A program made the position numbers and the translations under genes. The notes beneath the pieces were generated by a model. It had not been told where the DNA came from, made no database searches, and worked only from the letters and a program-made list of their open reading frames with translations. From contig JACOUI010000146.1 in the NCBI GenBank assembly GCA_016177915.1, positions 1 to 47,704 on the forward strand: a DNA stretch of 47,704 nt. Direction: 5' to 3'. Numbering within the stretch: position 1 is the stretch's first letter; each line of letters opens with the position of its first letter. Origin of the DNA: Planctomycetia bacterium. GTDB taxonomy: Bacteria > Planctomycetota > Planctomycetia > Pirellulales > S012-138. Positions 32,731-41,647 of the stretch are shown piece by piece.

Positions 32731-35205
32731 ATGCCGCGGAGCTTGCTGGCATTGCTGATGGCTTGCACGGGTTTGCTCGCGCCGGCCGCCGCGCTGGCCG
32801 CCTCGTTTCAGGTCTCGCCGGCCGAGGTTCAACTCAAGGGCAACTTCGACCGCGCCCAGTTGCTGGTGACGCGAATCGATCCGGCCGCAGCCGACGCTTT
32901 CGCCGCCGATCGCGCGGAGGATCTGACGGGCCAGGCCAAGTACACAAGCAGCGATGCGAACATCGTCTCCGTCAGTGAGACAGGCAGGCTGCTCGCGGTC
33001 GGCAATGGCTCGGCCAAGATCGCGGTCGCCGTCGGCAGCGAAACGCTGGAAGTACACGTCACCGTCTCGGACGTCGTCGAAAACCCGGCGATCGGCTACC
33101 TGGAGCACGTGGCGCCCGTCATCAGCAAGCTGGGCTGCAACATGGCCGCCTGCCACGCCTCGCAGCACGGCAAGGGCGGCTTCAAGCTCTCCGTGTTCAA
33201 CCACGACCCGGGCACGGACCGCAGCAACATCGTCCGCGACCGGCAACAGCGGCGGGTGGATTTCCTTGCGCCCGAAAAGAGCCTCCTGTTGCGCAAGCCG
33301 ACGTTCGACGTGCCCCACGGCGGCGGCCGGCGGCTCGTTCCCGGCTCCGTCGAGTATCAGATCATCGCCGCCTGGATTCGCGCCGGAGCGCCGGCGCCCA
33401 ATGCCAACGCCACGAAGCTCACGAAGCTGGAGGTCTTGCCGCCGCGGCGGCTGGGCAAGATCGGCCTAGCGCAGCAGCTTCGGGTCGTGGCGCATTTCGC
33501 TGACGGCCAATCGCGCGACATCACCGCCATCTCCAAGTACGACTCGATGGACGACGGCGTGCTGAAAGTCGATCGCGACGGACGGGTGACCACCGTCGGC
33601 CACGGCCAGGCGCCCGTCATGGTCCGGTACGAAGGCCAGGCGCAGATCGCGATGTTCGTCGTGCCCTACGCGGAGAACGTGACGCTCGCCGGCTGGGAGA
33701 ACAAGAGCTACGTCGACGAGCTGGCCGCCGCCAAGTTCCGGCAGCTTGGCATCGAGCCGACGGGCTTGTGCGACGACGCGACGTTCCTGCGGCGCGCGTA
33801 CCTGGACGCCGTCGGCACGCTCCCTTCCGCCGACGAGACAAGGGCGTTTCTCGATTCGACCGACCCCGCCAAACGCGACAAGCTCGTCGATCGGCTGCTG
33901 GGCCTGACCGGCGACCCGGCGCAGGACGTCTACAACGACGCCTACGCCGCCTGGTGGACGCTCAAGTGGTCGGACCTGATCCGAAACAACAGCGATACGG
34001 TCGGCGAGCAGGGCATGTGGGCCATGCACAACTGGATCAAGGAGAACTTTCGGGTCAACCGGCCCTTCGACCAGTTCGTGCGCGAGCTGATCACCGCCAA
34101 AGGCTCGATTTACACGAGCGGCCCGGCCAACTACTTCCGCATCAATCGCGATTCCAGCGCCCTGACCGAATCGACGGCCCAATTGTTCCTGGGCGTTCGC
34201 CTGGAATGCGCCAAGTGCCACCATCACCCGTTTGAGAAGTACAGCCAGGACGACTACTACGGCTTCGCGGCGTTCTTCTCCCGCGTCGGGCTCAAAGGCT
34301 CGCAGGAATTCGGGCTTTTTGGGCAGGAGCAGATCGTCGTCGTCCGCGACGCCGGCGAGGTAAATAACCCGCGCAGCGGCCAGCGCATGAAGCCCACGCC
34401 GCTGGACGCTGAAGCCGTCGACGATCCGCTCGACCGCCGGATTCCGCTGGCCGCCTGGCTCGCTTCGCCGACGAACGAGCTCTTCGCGCGCTCCGTGGTC
34501 AACCGTTACATGGGCTACCTCTTGGGCCACGGCCTGGTCGAGCCGGTCGACGACATGCGCTCCACGAACCCGCCCAGCAACGTCGAGCTGATGGACGCTT
34601 TGGCGAAGGAATTCGCCGGCGGCGGCTACAACGTGAAGAAGCTGATGCGGACGATCATGACGAGCCGGCTTTACCAGCTCGATTCGCGGCCCACCGAGGC
34701 CAACGCCAAGGACCGCCGTTTCTACAGCCATTTCAAAGTCAAGCGCCTGCCGGCGGAGCCGCTTCTGGACGCCGTCGATCGCGTCACCGAAACGACGACG
34801 AAATTCCGCAACCTGCCGGCCGGCACGCGGGCCATCGAGCTGCCCGACGCCGAGTATCCCGACTACTTCCTGAACACGTTCGCCAAGCCGCGGCGGGCGA
34901 GCGTTTGCGAGTGCGAGCGCGTGGCGACGCAGAACCTGACGCAGGTGCTGCACATGCTCAACGGCGACATCGTGGCCGGGAAGATCGCCTCGGGCGGCGG
35001 CCGCGTGGCGCGGCTGGCGGCGGCGAAGAAACCGCACGCCGAGATCGTCGACGAGCTGTACCTGGCCGCCCTCTGCCGGCACGCGACGCCCGAGGAGATC
35101 AAGGCCGCCGAGGAGTTTCTGGCCGACGGCGCGAACCCGACCGAGGTCTATCAGGACCTGCTCTGGGCGCTGCTCAACTCCAAGGAGTTCCTGTTCGTTC
35201 ATTGA
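32731..35205 (+). CDS. DUF1549/DUF1553 protein with Ig-like (BIG2) domain
   Basis: 824 residues. A signal peptide (MPRSLLALLMACTGLLAPAA) leads to a bacterial Ig-like region with AKYTSSDANIVSVSETGRLL and VSVSETG. A cytochrome-type motif follows with CNMAACH at 136-142 (C-x4-CH). A second Ig-like stretch with YDSMDDGVLKVDRDGRVTTV precedes DUF1549, which has CAKCHHHPF at about 493-499. DUF1553 ends the chain (RSVVNRYMGYLLGHGLVEPV and DLLWALLNSKEFLFVH). The C-x4-CH form is common in this subgroup. It is followed 129 bases later by a PPC-domain protein, its likely surface partner, and is divergent from DUF1501. Confidence 0.95.
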   Translation: MPRSLLALLMACTGLLAPAAALAASFQVSPAEVQLKGNFDRAQLLVTRIDPAAADAFAADRAEDLTGQAKYTSSDANIVSVSETGRLLAVGNGSAKIAVAVGSETLEVHVTVSDVVENPAIGYLEHVAPVISKLGCNMAACHASQHGKGGFKLSVFNHDPGTDRSNIVRDRQQRRVDFLAPEKSLLLRKPTFDVPHGGGRRLVPGSVEYQIIAAWIRAGAPAPNANATKLTKLEVLPPRRLGKIGLAQQLRVVAHFADGQSRDITAISKYDSMDDGVLKVDRDGRVTTVGHGQAPVMVRYEGQAQIAMFVVPYAENVTLAGWENKSYVDELAAAKFRQLGIEPTGLCDDATFLRRAYLDAVGTLPSADETRAFLDSTDPAKRDKLVDRLLGLTGDPAQDVYNDAYAAWWTLKWSDLIRNNSDTVGEQGMWAMHNWIKENFRVNRPFDQFVRELITAKGSIYTSGPANYFRINRDSSALTESTAQLFLGVRLECAKCHHHPFEKYSQDDYYGFAAFFSRVGLKGSQEFGLFGQEQIVVVRDAGEVNNPRSGQRMKPTPLDAEAVDDPLDRRIPLAAWLASPTNELFARSVVNRYMGYLLGHGLVEPVDDMRSTNPPSNVELMDALAKEFAGGGYNVKKLMRTIMTSRLYQLDSRPTEANAKDRRFYSHFKVKRLPAEPLLDAVDRVTETTTKFRNLPAGTRAIELPDAEYPDYFLNTFAKPRRASVCECERVATQNLTQVLHMLNGDIVAGKIASGGGRVARLAAAKKPHAEIVDELYLAALCRHATPEEIKAAEEFLADGANPTEVYQDLLWALLNSKEFLFVH

Positions 35206-35325
35206 CGTCGCTGGCCCCCTGCGGCCTCGCGCCGCAAGAGCGAGAGGTTGGCCGGCTAAGGTAGCCGACAAACCTGGTTCACCGGCCAGGCAAGCTGGCC
35301 AGGGTCGAGCAACAAGCAGAAAAGG

Positions 35326-35367
35326 AATTGCAAATTGAAAATTGAGAATTGCAAATTGAAAATTGGC
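35326..35367 (+). repeat. heptanucleotide array across a gene start
   Basis: Six units in register: AATTGCA, AATTGAA, AATTGAG, AATTGCA, AATTGAA and AATTGGC. The array covers the only in-frame start candidates (TTG at 35335 and 35356) of the PPC-domain gene and is translated as KIENCKLKI. Confidence 0.8.
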
Positions 35368-37458
35368 CGGGCGATTGCCGTTCTTGCGCTGCTCGTGGCC
35401 TCGAGCGTGGCCGAGGCGCAAACGTCGTACCCGATGCTGATGAGCGCCAAGCCCATCGCCGTGCAGCAAGGGCAGACGGCGGAGATCACGGTTCAATCGC
35501 GGTACAACCTCTTCGGCGCGTACCAAGTGCTCGTCACCGGCGAGGGCGTCGCCGGCGAGCCGGTGCTTCCGGAAGTCAAGCAGGGTGAGAAGCCGCCCAC
35601 GCTCACGCAGCTTAAGATCAAGTTCACCGCCGCGGCTGAAGCCCTCCCCGGCGTCCGCGAGTTCCGCGTCGCCACGCCCCAGGGCGTTTCGACCGTGGGG
35701 CAGCTTGTGGTGGTGCGCGATCCGGTCGTCGTCGAGGCCCGCGACAACGACAAGCCCGACAAGGCCCAGAAGGTCGCTCTGCCCGCCGCCCTCTGCGGCG
35801 CATTTGAGAAGGCCGAGGACCTGGACTTTTATCAGTTCGACGTGGCCGCGGGCACGACGCTCAACTTCCACGTCCGCTCGCAGCGCCTGGAAGACAAGAT
35901 CCACGACCTGCAAGTACACTCCGACCCGATCATTACGATCCGCAATTCCGCCGGCACGACCCTGGCCGCCTCCGACAACGTCTTCTTCGCCGACCCGGCC
36001 CTGAGCTACCGCTTCGAGCAGGCGGGAGCGTATCTCCTGGAAATCCGCGACGTCCGTTACCAGGGCAACCAGTACTGGGAGTATTGCGTGGAGGTTTCGT
36101 CGCGGCCGATGGTGAACACCGTCTATCCGCTGGCCGTGCCCGCCGGGGCCGACACGACGGTCGAGATGGTCGGCCTGGCGATTCCTTCGCCGCCGCACTC
36201 GATTGCCAAACTGCCGTCCGACAGCCCGCGCGGCATCCGCGATCTGCCGCTTGCGATGGCGACCGCTGCCGGCGAAGAGAAAACCGATCCCGTCAGCCTC
36301 TACGTCACCGACCTGCCGCTCATTGCCGAGGCCTCGACCGACAACAACGCGCCCGCCGGCGCGCAGGCGGTGAGCTTTCCCGTCGGCATCAACGGCCGCC
36401 TCGAAGCCGAGCGCGACATCGACTGCTATTCGTTCGAGGCCAAAAAGGGCGACGCCGTTTCTGTGCAGGTCATGGCCCGGCGCTTGCAGTCGTCGCTCGA
36501 CGCCCACGTCCGCATCGTCGACGAGAAAGGAAATCAGCTTGCCCAGAACGACGACGCGCGCCTGGGCGTGCTCCTCTCCTCCGATGCCTGGATCGAAAGC
36601 TGGACGGCCCCCGCCGACGGCAAGTATTTCGTGGAAATCCGCGACCTGCACCTCCGCGGCGGCCCGGCCTTCGTCTACTACATCGAGCTGACGAAGGCGG
36701 AGCCGTATTTCACGCTCCGCACCGACATGGACAAGACGCAGCTTTCGCCCGGCACGTGCGGCGTGATCTTCGCCCGCGTCGAGCGCAAGAACGGCTTCGC
36801 CGGCCCGGTGCAGCTTGAGATCGAGGGCCTGCCGCCCTCGGTGACGGCAAGCTGCGGCAAGATCCTCGCCGACCGGACCGACGGCTGCATCGTCTTGCAA
36901 ACGGCCGCCGACGCGGCACAAGGCCTCTCCAACGTCGTCGTCCGCGGCGTCGCTGCGCACGCCATGCCCGACGGCAGCATGCGGTCGCTGGTGGCCGCGG
37001 CCCAGCCGTTGCAGGAGACCTACATGCCCGGCGGAGGACGGGCCCACTGGCCCGTCGAGACGCACGCGGTCGCCATCGGCGCCAAAAGCGACATCCGCTC
37101 CGTCACGCTCAGCACGCACCAGATCACGCTCAAGCCGGGCCAGTCGCAGCGGATCGACGTCAAGATCGAGCGCTCGCCGGACTACACGGGCAACATCACG
37201 CTCGACGTGATCTACCAACACCTGAGCAGCGTGTTCGGCAACTCGCTGCCGCAGGGCGTGACGCTCGACCTGAAGAACAGCAAGACGCTGCTGACGGCCA
37301 AGGAGACCGAGGGCCACATCACGCTCAAGGCCGACGACAAGGCGCCCCCGTGCGAGAAGCAGCAGATCGCGGTGATGGCCAACGTCTCGATCAACTTCGT
37401 GATGAAGGCCACCTACGCCGCCCCGCCTGTCACGGTCGCGGTGGAGAAGGCGCCGTGA
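35335..37458 (+). CDS. exported PPC-domain (pre-peptidase C-terminal) protein
   Basis: About 707 residues. A hydrophobic signal segment (AIAVLALLVASSVAEAQ) is followed by several beta-sandwich domains. Two PPC-like units are seen: FEKAEDLDFYQFDVAAGTTL to FEQAGAYLLEIRDVRYQG, and LEAERDIDCYSFEAKKGDAV to APADGKYFVEIRDLHLRG. A C-terminal part with LSPGTCGVIFARVERKNGFA resembles Ig-like folds. No enzyme motif is present; it looks like a binding or adhesion protein outside the cytoplasm. The start is uncertain: TTG at 35335 has AAAAGGAA upstream but, like the TTG at 35356, lies inside the heptad array. Its place after DUF1549/1553 suggests a shared surface role. Confidence 0.88.
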   Translation: MKIENCKLKIGRAIAVLALLVASSVAEAQTSYPMLMSAKPIAVQQGQTAEITVQSRYNLFGAYQVLVTGEGVAGEPVLPEVKQGEKPPTLTQLKIKFTAAAEALPGVREFRVATPQGVSTVGQLVVVRDPVVVEARDNDKPDKAQKVALPAALCGAFEKAEDLDFYQFDVAAGTTLNFHVRSQRLEDKIHDLQVHSDPIITIRNSAGTTLAASDNVFFADPALSYRFEQAGAYLLEIRDVRYQGNQYWEYCVEVSSRPMVNTVYPLAVPAGADTTVEMVGLAIPSPPHSIAKLPSDSPRGIRDLPLAMATAAGEEKTDPVSLYVTDLPLIAEASTDNNAPAGAQAVSFPVGINGRLEAERDIDCYSFEAKKGDAVSVQVMARRLQSSLDAHVRIVDEKGNQLAQNDDARLGVLLSSDAWIESWTAPADGKYFVEIRDLHLRGGPAFVYYIELTKAEPYFTLRTDMDKTQLSPGTCGVIFARVERKNGFAGPVQLEIEGLPPSVTASCGKILADRTDGCIVLQTAADAAQGLSNVVVRGVAAHAMPDGSMRSLVAAAQPLQETYMPGGGRAHWPVETHAVAIGAKSDIRSVTLSTHQITLKPGQSQRIDVKIERSPDYTGNITLDVIYQHLSSVFGNSLPQGVTLDLKNSKTLLTAKETEGHITLKADDKAPPCEKQQIAVMANVSINFVMKATYAAPPVTVAVEKAP

Positions 37459-37472
37459 GTCCGACATTCCTC

Positions 37473-37590
37473 CCACCACGCGGCTTGCCCGCGTGGAGGA
37501 GTGTTTAGGTCCCAGCAGGAATTCAGAATTGATTCTGGGGCCGCCTGCTGGCCCATAAACACCGCTCCACGCGGACGAGCCGCGTGGTGG
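37473..37590. mobile_element. paired-hairpin element with 48-base inverted ends
   Basis: The left end CACCACGCGGCTTGCCCGCG, continuing TGGAGGAGTGTTTAGG, is matched by its inverted copy at the right. The inverted copy differs at only a few positions over about 48 bases. Each end also forms its own hairpin: CCACGCGG/CCGCGTGG at 37476-37496 and 37567-37587. It sits in a 453-base gap without genes. Related ends are at 38835-39037 and 45635-45686. No transposase is encoded, so it would need one supplied in trans if mobile. Confidence 0.7.
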
Positions 37591-37911
37591 CGGCGCAGCA
37601 CCCGGCCGTCGCGGCGCACTGCCCCACTCCAATCCGGCCTGTTTTCCGGGCCAAAAACGGCTTCTGCCCCCTGGCTCGACGCCGCCCATCGCGTTAAAAA
37701 AAGAACCGCCGTTTCCGCCCACAGGGGTGGATGACAGCGGTTTTTCCCGAACTATACTTAACTGGCAATTGCCGGACCTAAGGACGGATCGGCGGCGATT
37801 GCCGGTCGGCCGGGCTTCGGCAGGGCGCCCCGCCTCCCCATGTGCGCTTATTTGCGCAGGGTTGAAAACGCACCCATGGCTCACGCGGCCCTCACCCCAA
37901 AGCACTCCTCC
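37591..37911. other. intergenic region, no gene found
   Basis: After the paired-hairpin element, about 320 bases run to the next start. Only short unconvincing open frames are present. The inverted words CGTTTTTGGCCCGGAAAACA and nearby GGCCTGTTTTCCGGGCC are part of one weak hairpin near 37630-37670. I see no promoter that stands out. Confidence 0.4.
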
Positions 37912-38094
37912 ATGCCGAAAGCTTTAACCATCGCAGGGATGGCCGTCGCCGGATTGTTGTTGCTCGTGTTCCTGTTGGACGTTGCGGTGGGCATCCCCTT
38001 CGGCGGGATCAGCATGGTCATGGACATCGCCTTCCTGCTCGCCGCCGGCATGCTGGGCTACGTGAGCTGGGCGGCGTACCGGGAAGTGAAGTGA
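37912..38094 (+). CDS. small conserved membrane protein, 60 aa
   Basis: Starts MPKALTIAGMAVAGLLLLVF. Two hydrophobic helices (about 7-27 and 36-52) are joined by a short loop, DVAVGIPFGGISM, and the chain ends in WAAYREVK. It should span the inner membrane twice. I recall near-identical proteins from other planctomycetes, with the loop VGIPFGG conserved, but no function. A longer frame from 37840 is open, but the ATG at 37912 begins the conserved part. Confidence 0.75.
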   Translation: MPKALTIAGMAVAGLLLLVFLLDVAVGIPFGGISMVMDIAFLLAAGMLGYVSWAAYREVK

Positions 38095-38208
38095 GGCGGC
38101 GGAGGCGCTGATAGGCAGCGCGCGAAACGACAAGGAGACGGGGACAAGGGCAGCCAGTCCCAATAAGCCGCGCGATCATGGCTTTGCGCGGCGGACCGCG
38201 AGGGAAGC

Positions 38209-38817
38209 ATGCGGCGCGGGGCCACGTTTTCGCTGGCGAGCCTGCTTGGGGTGGTGACGCTGATCGCTGTCGCGCTGGCGGCGATGGTGCAGCGGTGGGC
38301 GATCGCGTCCTACTTTTTCGTCACCTTCACGCTGGCGATCCTGACGCTGGCCGTACTCGTGGCCATCTGCCGCAAAGGGTCGGCGCGGACGTTCTGTATC
38401 GGCGCCGCCGTCGCTGGATGGGGATACCTAATGACGACCACCAATCCCTGTTGCATGTTCTTCGGATCGCAGTTGCTGTCGACTCAATTCCTCAAGCGTG
38501 GCTGGGCGTCTCTCAAGATCGAACGGCCAGCCGGAATGCTCGGCGATCTCTACGAGAACGATGGAGCATCCGCAATCCTCTGGTACGTGATCGATACCGG
38601 AAGATCCGACGAGGAACTTGATTACCTCCGCCAGTTGCGGACGTTCTATTCGATCGGGCATTCCGTGTTTGCGATTGTCGCTGGCTGGCTCGGCGGGCTG
38701 ATCTGCCTCTTCCTCAAGCAGCGCTTCCGGAGCGAACGCGAACGCTGGCGTGTGAAAAAAAGCCCCGGTTCACCCACGTCGCCGTCCTGCCATTCCTTCC
38801 AGCCGCCGGAGCCATAA
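38209..38817 (+). CDS. membrane protein of unknown function, 202 aa
   Basis: An ATG with GAGGGAAGC directly upstream starts MRRGATFSLASLLGVVTLIA. Four hydrophobic segments are seen at about 8-27, 32-53, 60-78 and 148-168. A soluble loop between the third and fourth has RGWASLKIERPAGMLGDLYE. The start (FSLASLLGVVTLIAVALA) recalls a planctomycete group of small membrane proteins beginning with FSL-type helices. The last 25 residues, serine and proline-rich (KKSPGSPTSPSCHSF), run to the edge of a repeat field. Family not recognised. Confidence 0.75.
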   Translation: MRRGATFSLASLLGVVTLIAVALAAMVQRWAIASYFFVTFTLAILTLAVLVAICRKGSARTFCIGAAVAGWGYLMTTTNPCCMFFGSQLLSTQFLKRGWASLKIERPAGMLGDLYENDGASAILWYVIDTGRSDEELDYLRQLRTFYSIGHSVFAIVAGWLGGLICLFLKQRFRSERERWRVKKSPGSPTSPSCHSFQPPEP

Positions 38818-38834
38818 GCTGCAGACCCGGTGCT

Positions 38835-39037
38835 CCCACCACGCAGCTCGCCTGCGTGGCGGAATGTTTGGGCCATAGAGGATCCGCTCGCCCAAGCGAC
38901 TTCCCACCACGCGGCTTGCCCGCGTGGAAGGACTGTTTCGCCCCGCACCGGCGCGATTTCGGCTCCAGAAAACCCAATCAAGAGAGACCGCGTGCTACGG
39001 CATAAACACTCGTCCCACGCGGGCGAGCCGCGTGGTG
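38835..39037. repeat. field of three CACCACGCGG hairpin copies
   Basis: Two direct copies start at 38835 and 38903 (CCCACCACGCGGCTTGCCCG in the second, with a slightly changed first copy). One inverted copy is at 38996-39037, ending in CGCGTGGTG. Each contains the CCACGCGG/CCGCGTGG stem and a nearby TGTTT or AAACA word. They belong to the same family as 37473-37590. The region lies between converging genes. Confidence 0.75.
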
Positions 39038-39065
39038 ACGAGGAACTCGCCGTCAGCGCGCCGAA

Positions 39066-40007
39066 TCAGTCGACCTTCGACTTCACGTAAACGTCAAATC
39101 CCTCGTCGCGATTCGAAACGAACGTCAGCCGGCCGTCCGGCGTCCAGGCCGGAAAGTTGTCGATCGCTTCGTGGCGCGTGGCGTTCCGCGGGTTTGCGCC
39201 GTCGGCGTCGGCAACGTAGATTTCCAGGTTTCCGTCGCGGTTGCTCACAAAGGCGAGCTTCTTTCCGTCCGGCGAAAACGCGGGATAGTCGTCCAGGCCC
39301 CGGCTCTCCGTCAGCCGCGTGATCTTGAGCGACTCCACCTCGACGCTGGCCAGCTCCAGGTTTCCCCAGCGGCCGGTGGCAAAGACCACGCTCTTGCCGT
39401 CGGGCGACCAGCAGGGATGTGCGTCGTGCGCGGGGTCGCTGGTCAGCCGCTTCCGCTCGGAGCCGTCGCGCCGGCAGACGTACAGCTCCTGGTTGCCGTC
39501 GCGCGTCGAAGTGAACGCAAGCTGCTTGCCGTCGGGCGACCAGGCCGGCCATTCCTCGTGCGAGAGTTTTCCTTCCGAAACGACGAGCGGCTTGAGGTCG
39601 CTGCCGTCGGACTTGCCCGTGTGAATGTCGATGTCGCCCTGGTTGGGCGAGGTCTTGTCGACGGCCAGCGCGATCGCGCCGCCCTCCGGATCGAACACCG
39701 CGTCGTACTCCGGGTCGGTGCGGTTCGTCAGCCGCCTTTCCGACGAGCCGTCGGCCGCGACGACGAAGAGGAAGATCGTCGCCCCGCGATGCCGCGCGAA
39801 CACGAGCTGCTTGCCGTCGGGCGACCAGGCTGGGCGCTGCTTGAAATGGCCGTCGCGCGTCAGGCGGACGAGCTCGCCGGTTTTCGGTTCCTGCGCCGCG
39901 GCCACGGCCAGCGCCGCGGCGACAAAAATTCCCGCCACGCTCGCGCCGAAGCGACCGATCCGGCGCGGCCCGTCTCGACGATGCCGACGTTTTGGGCTGC
40001 CGCTCAC
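39066..40007 (-). CDS. TolB-like PD40 beta-propeller protein
   Basis: 313 residues from a GTG that overlaps the stop of the DUF1501 gene before it (GTGA). A hydrophobic signal segment (about 22-40, ASVAGIFVAAALAVAAAQ) follows. Six PD40 blades are readable: PAWSPDGKQLVFARHRG, AVFDPEGGAIALAVD, PAWSPDGKQLAFTSTRDGN, CWSPDGKSVVFATGRWGN, PAFSPDGKKLAFVSNRDGN and AWTPDGRLTFVSNRDEG. This forms a six-bladed propeller outside the cytoplasm, a protein-binding platform rather than an enzyme. The GTGA overlap implies translational coupling to DUF1501. Confidence 0.9.
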   Translation of the reverse strand: MSGSPKRRHRRDGPRRIGRFGASVAGIFVAAALAVAAAQEPKTGELVRLTRDGHFKQRPAWSPDGKQLVFARHRGATIFLFVVAADGSSERRLTNRTDPEYDAVFDPEGGAIALAVDKTSPNQGDIDIHTGKSDGSDLKPLVVSEGKLSHEEWPAWSPDGKQLAFTSTRDGNQELYVCRRDGSERKRLTSDPAHDAHPCWSPDGKSVVFATGRWGNLELASVEVESLKITRLTESRGLDDYPAFSPDGKKLAFVSNRDGNLEIYVADADGANPRNATRHEAIDNFPAWTPDGRLTFVSNRDEGFDVYVKSKVD

Positions 40008-41389
40008 GTCAGCTCCTCGATCACCTCGCCCTGCGGCGCGATCCCCGAGGCCGTCAGCGAGGTCGTCCCGATCCCCATCCGATCGTGCACGGTGCGGAAG
40101 AGATCGGCCGGCGTGACGGCGCGGCTGGCGGGAAACTCCGCGCGGCGGTCGCTCGAGCCGATGACCTGGCCGCCGCGAATGCCGCCGCCCGCCACGAGGC
40201 CGCTGTAGCACTGCTGCCAGTGGTCGCGGCCGGCCTTGTCGTTGATCTTAGGCGTGCGGCCGAACTCGCCCACCGCCACGACGATCGTCTCGCCGAGCAA
40301 ACCGCGCTCGCTCAAGTCATCGAGGAGCGCACAGAGCGACTGGTCGAGCATCCAGCAGTGCCGGTCCTGCATCTGCTGGAAGTTGCGGTCGTGCATGTCC
40401 CAGCCGCCGTCGCCCGTGTCCTCCACCGGCTCGACGTGCGAGCTCCAGTTGACCTGCACGAAGCGCGCCCCGGCCTCGACGAGCCGCCGCGCGAGCAAGC
40501 AGCACTGCCCGAACCGGAACCGACCGTACCGCCGCCGCAGCGCGTCGGATTCGGCGTCCAGGTCGAACATTTTCCGCGCCTGGGTGGACGTGAGCAGCGA
40601 GAACGCCTGCGCGTAGAACTGATCGAGCCGGCCGGCGGTCGCCGAGCGATCGAACCTCGCGGCCAGCCGATCGAGCGACTCCAAAAGCGCTCGTCGTGAG
40701 GAGAGGCCGTCGGGCGTCTGGCCATCCACGAGCGTGATGTCGGGGATCTTCACTCCCTGCTCGACGTCGTAATCCAGGCGAAAGGGATCGTGCAGCGAGC
40801 CGACAGTCCCGCCCCCTTCGCCGGAGATGGCGCGCTTTCCCTGGTGCAACCGCCCACCCATCGTGATGAATTTCGGCGTCCCCGGCTCAAAGCCCTCGAC
40901 GCGCGACACGATCGACCCGTGCGCCGGCTTGACCTGCCCCGGCAGCACCTGTCCGGAAAGGCTGATCGCCCCCGTGTCCGAGCCGGTGAGTCCGATTGTG
41001 CCCGCCACGCCGTGGTCGTTGGAGGCGCAATTCAGGGAGCGGATGATGGCGTACTTGTCGGCCCGCCGGGCCAGGCCCGGCAAAAGTTCGCAGATTTCGA
41101 TGCCCGGCACGTTCGTCGGCACGGGCGCGAAAGGCCCGCGATATTCCACCGGCGCCTTGGGCTTCATGTCGAAGGTGTCGAGGTGGCTCGGCCCGCCCCA
41201 GAGCCAAAGGAAGATGACGCTCCGCGCCGGCGATTTTCCGGCGGCCGACCGGTCCGCCCCTTGGGCGGACGGAAGGCGCAGCAAATCGGCCAGCGTCAGG
41301 CCCAAGGGCGCCAAGGCCCCTACGCGAAGCAACTCGCGACGGCTGACGCCCCCGCAAGTCCTCGCTCGTTGTTTCCCGACGTTGAGCAT
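40004..41389 (-). CDS. DUF1501 family protein
   Basis: 461 residues. VSRRELLRVGALAPLGLTLA is a twin-arginine-type signal. The body has SVIFLWLWGGPSHLDTFDMK, RFVQVNWSSHVEPVEDTGDG and VVAVGEFGRTPKINDKAGRD, with a further GRDHWQQCYSGLVAGGGIRG. It is the closest of the four copies here to the group that carries VEPVEDTGDGGWDMHDRNF. A PD40 propeller gene follows with a 4-base overlap, and this is an unusual partner, since the other copies pair with DUF1549/1553. The family function is unknown. Confidence 0.94.
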   Translation of the reverse strand: MLNVGKQRARTCGGVSRRELLRVGALAPLGLTLADLLRLPSAQGADRSAAGKSPARSVIFLWLWGGPSHLDTFDMKPKAPVEYRGPFAPVPTNVPGIEICELLPGLARRADKYAIIRSLNCASNDHGVAGTIGLTGSDTGAISLSGQVLPGQVKPAHGSIVSRVEGFEPGTPKFITMGGRLHQGKRAISGEGGGTVGSLHDPFRLDYDVEQGVKIPDITLVDGQTPDGLSSRRALLESLDRLAARFDRSATAGRLDQFYAQAFSLLTSTQARKMFDLDAESDALRRRYGRFRFGQCCLLARRLVEAGARFVQVNWSSHVEPVEDTGDGGWDMHDRNFQQMQDRHCWMLDQSLCALLDDLSERGLLGETIVVAVGEFGRTPKINDKAGRDHWQQCYSGLVAGGGIRGGQVIGSSDRRAEFPASRAVTPADLFRTVHDRMGIGTTSLTASGIAPQGEVIEELT

Positions 41390-41647
41390 GGCCGATCCAC
41401 GGTTCTATGGACCACGCAAAAACACTTGCGCCACCAGCGGCCAGCCTGACAAAACGCCACGGAAGCGTCAAGTTTTGCGCGAGTTTCTCGGCGCTTGGGT
41501 CCGCTTGTTATACGAACGTTCAGATGCACCGGCCGCGCGCCTTTTTTGGAAAATCCTGGGCTGCCTGTTGAACAACCGGGCTTCCGCTACGTATGGTGTA
41601 CCGAGACTTTGCAGGCCGCACGCCGGCCGCACACTCTGGGCCCTGGG

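Noticed and set aside
32867-33160. C-x4-CH motif of the 32731 protein as a novel heme site
   Set aside because: I recall this spacing as usual in the Ig-containing DUF1549/1553 subgroup, so it is noted in the gene entry only.
33466-37905. A 1479-codon minus-strand open frame
   Set aside because: It is antisense to the DUF1549/1553 and PPC genes, arginine and valine-rich, and without any domain. Long antisense frames are common in high-GC DNA.
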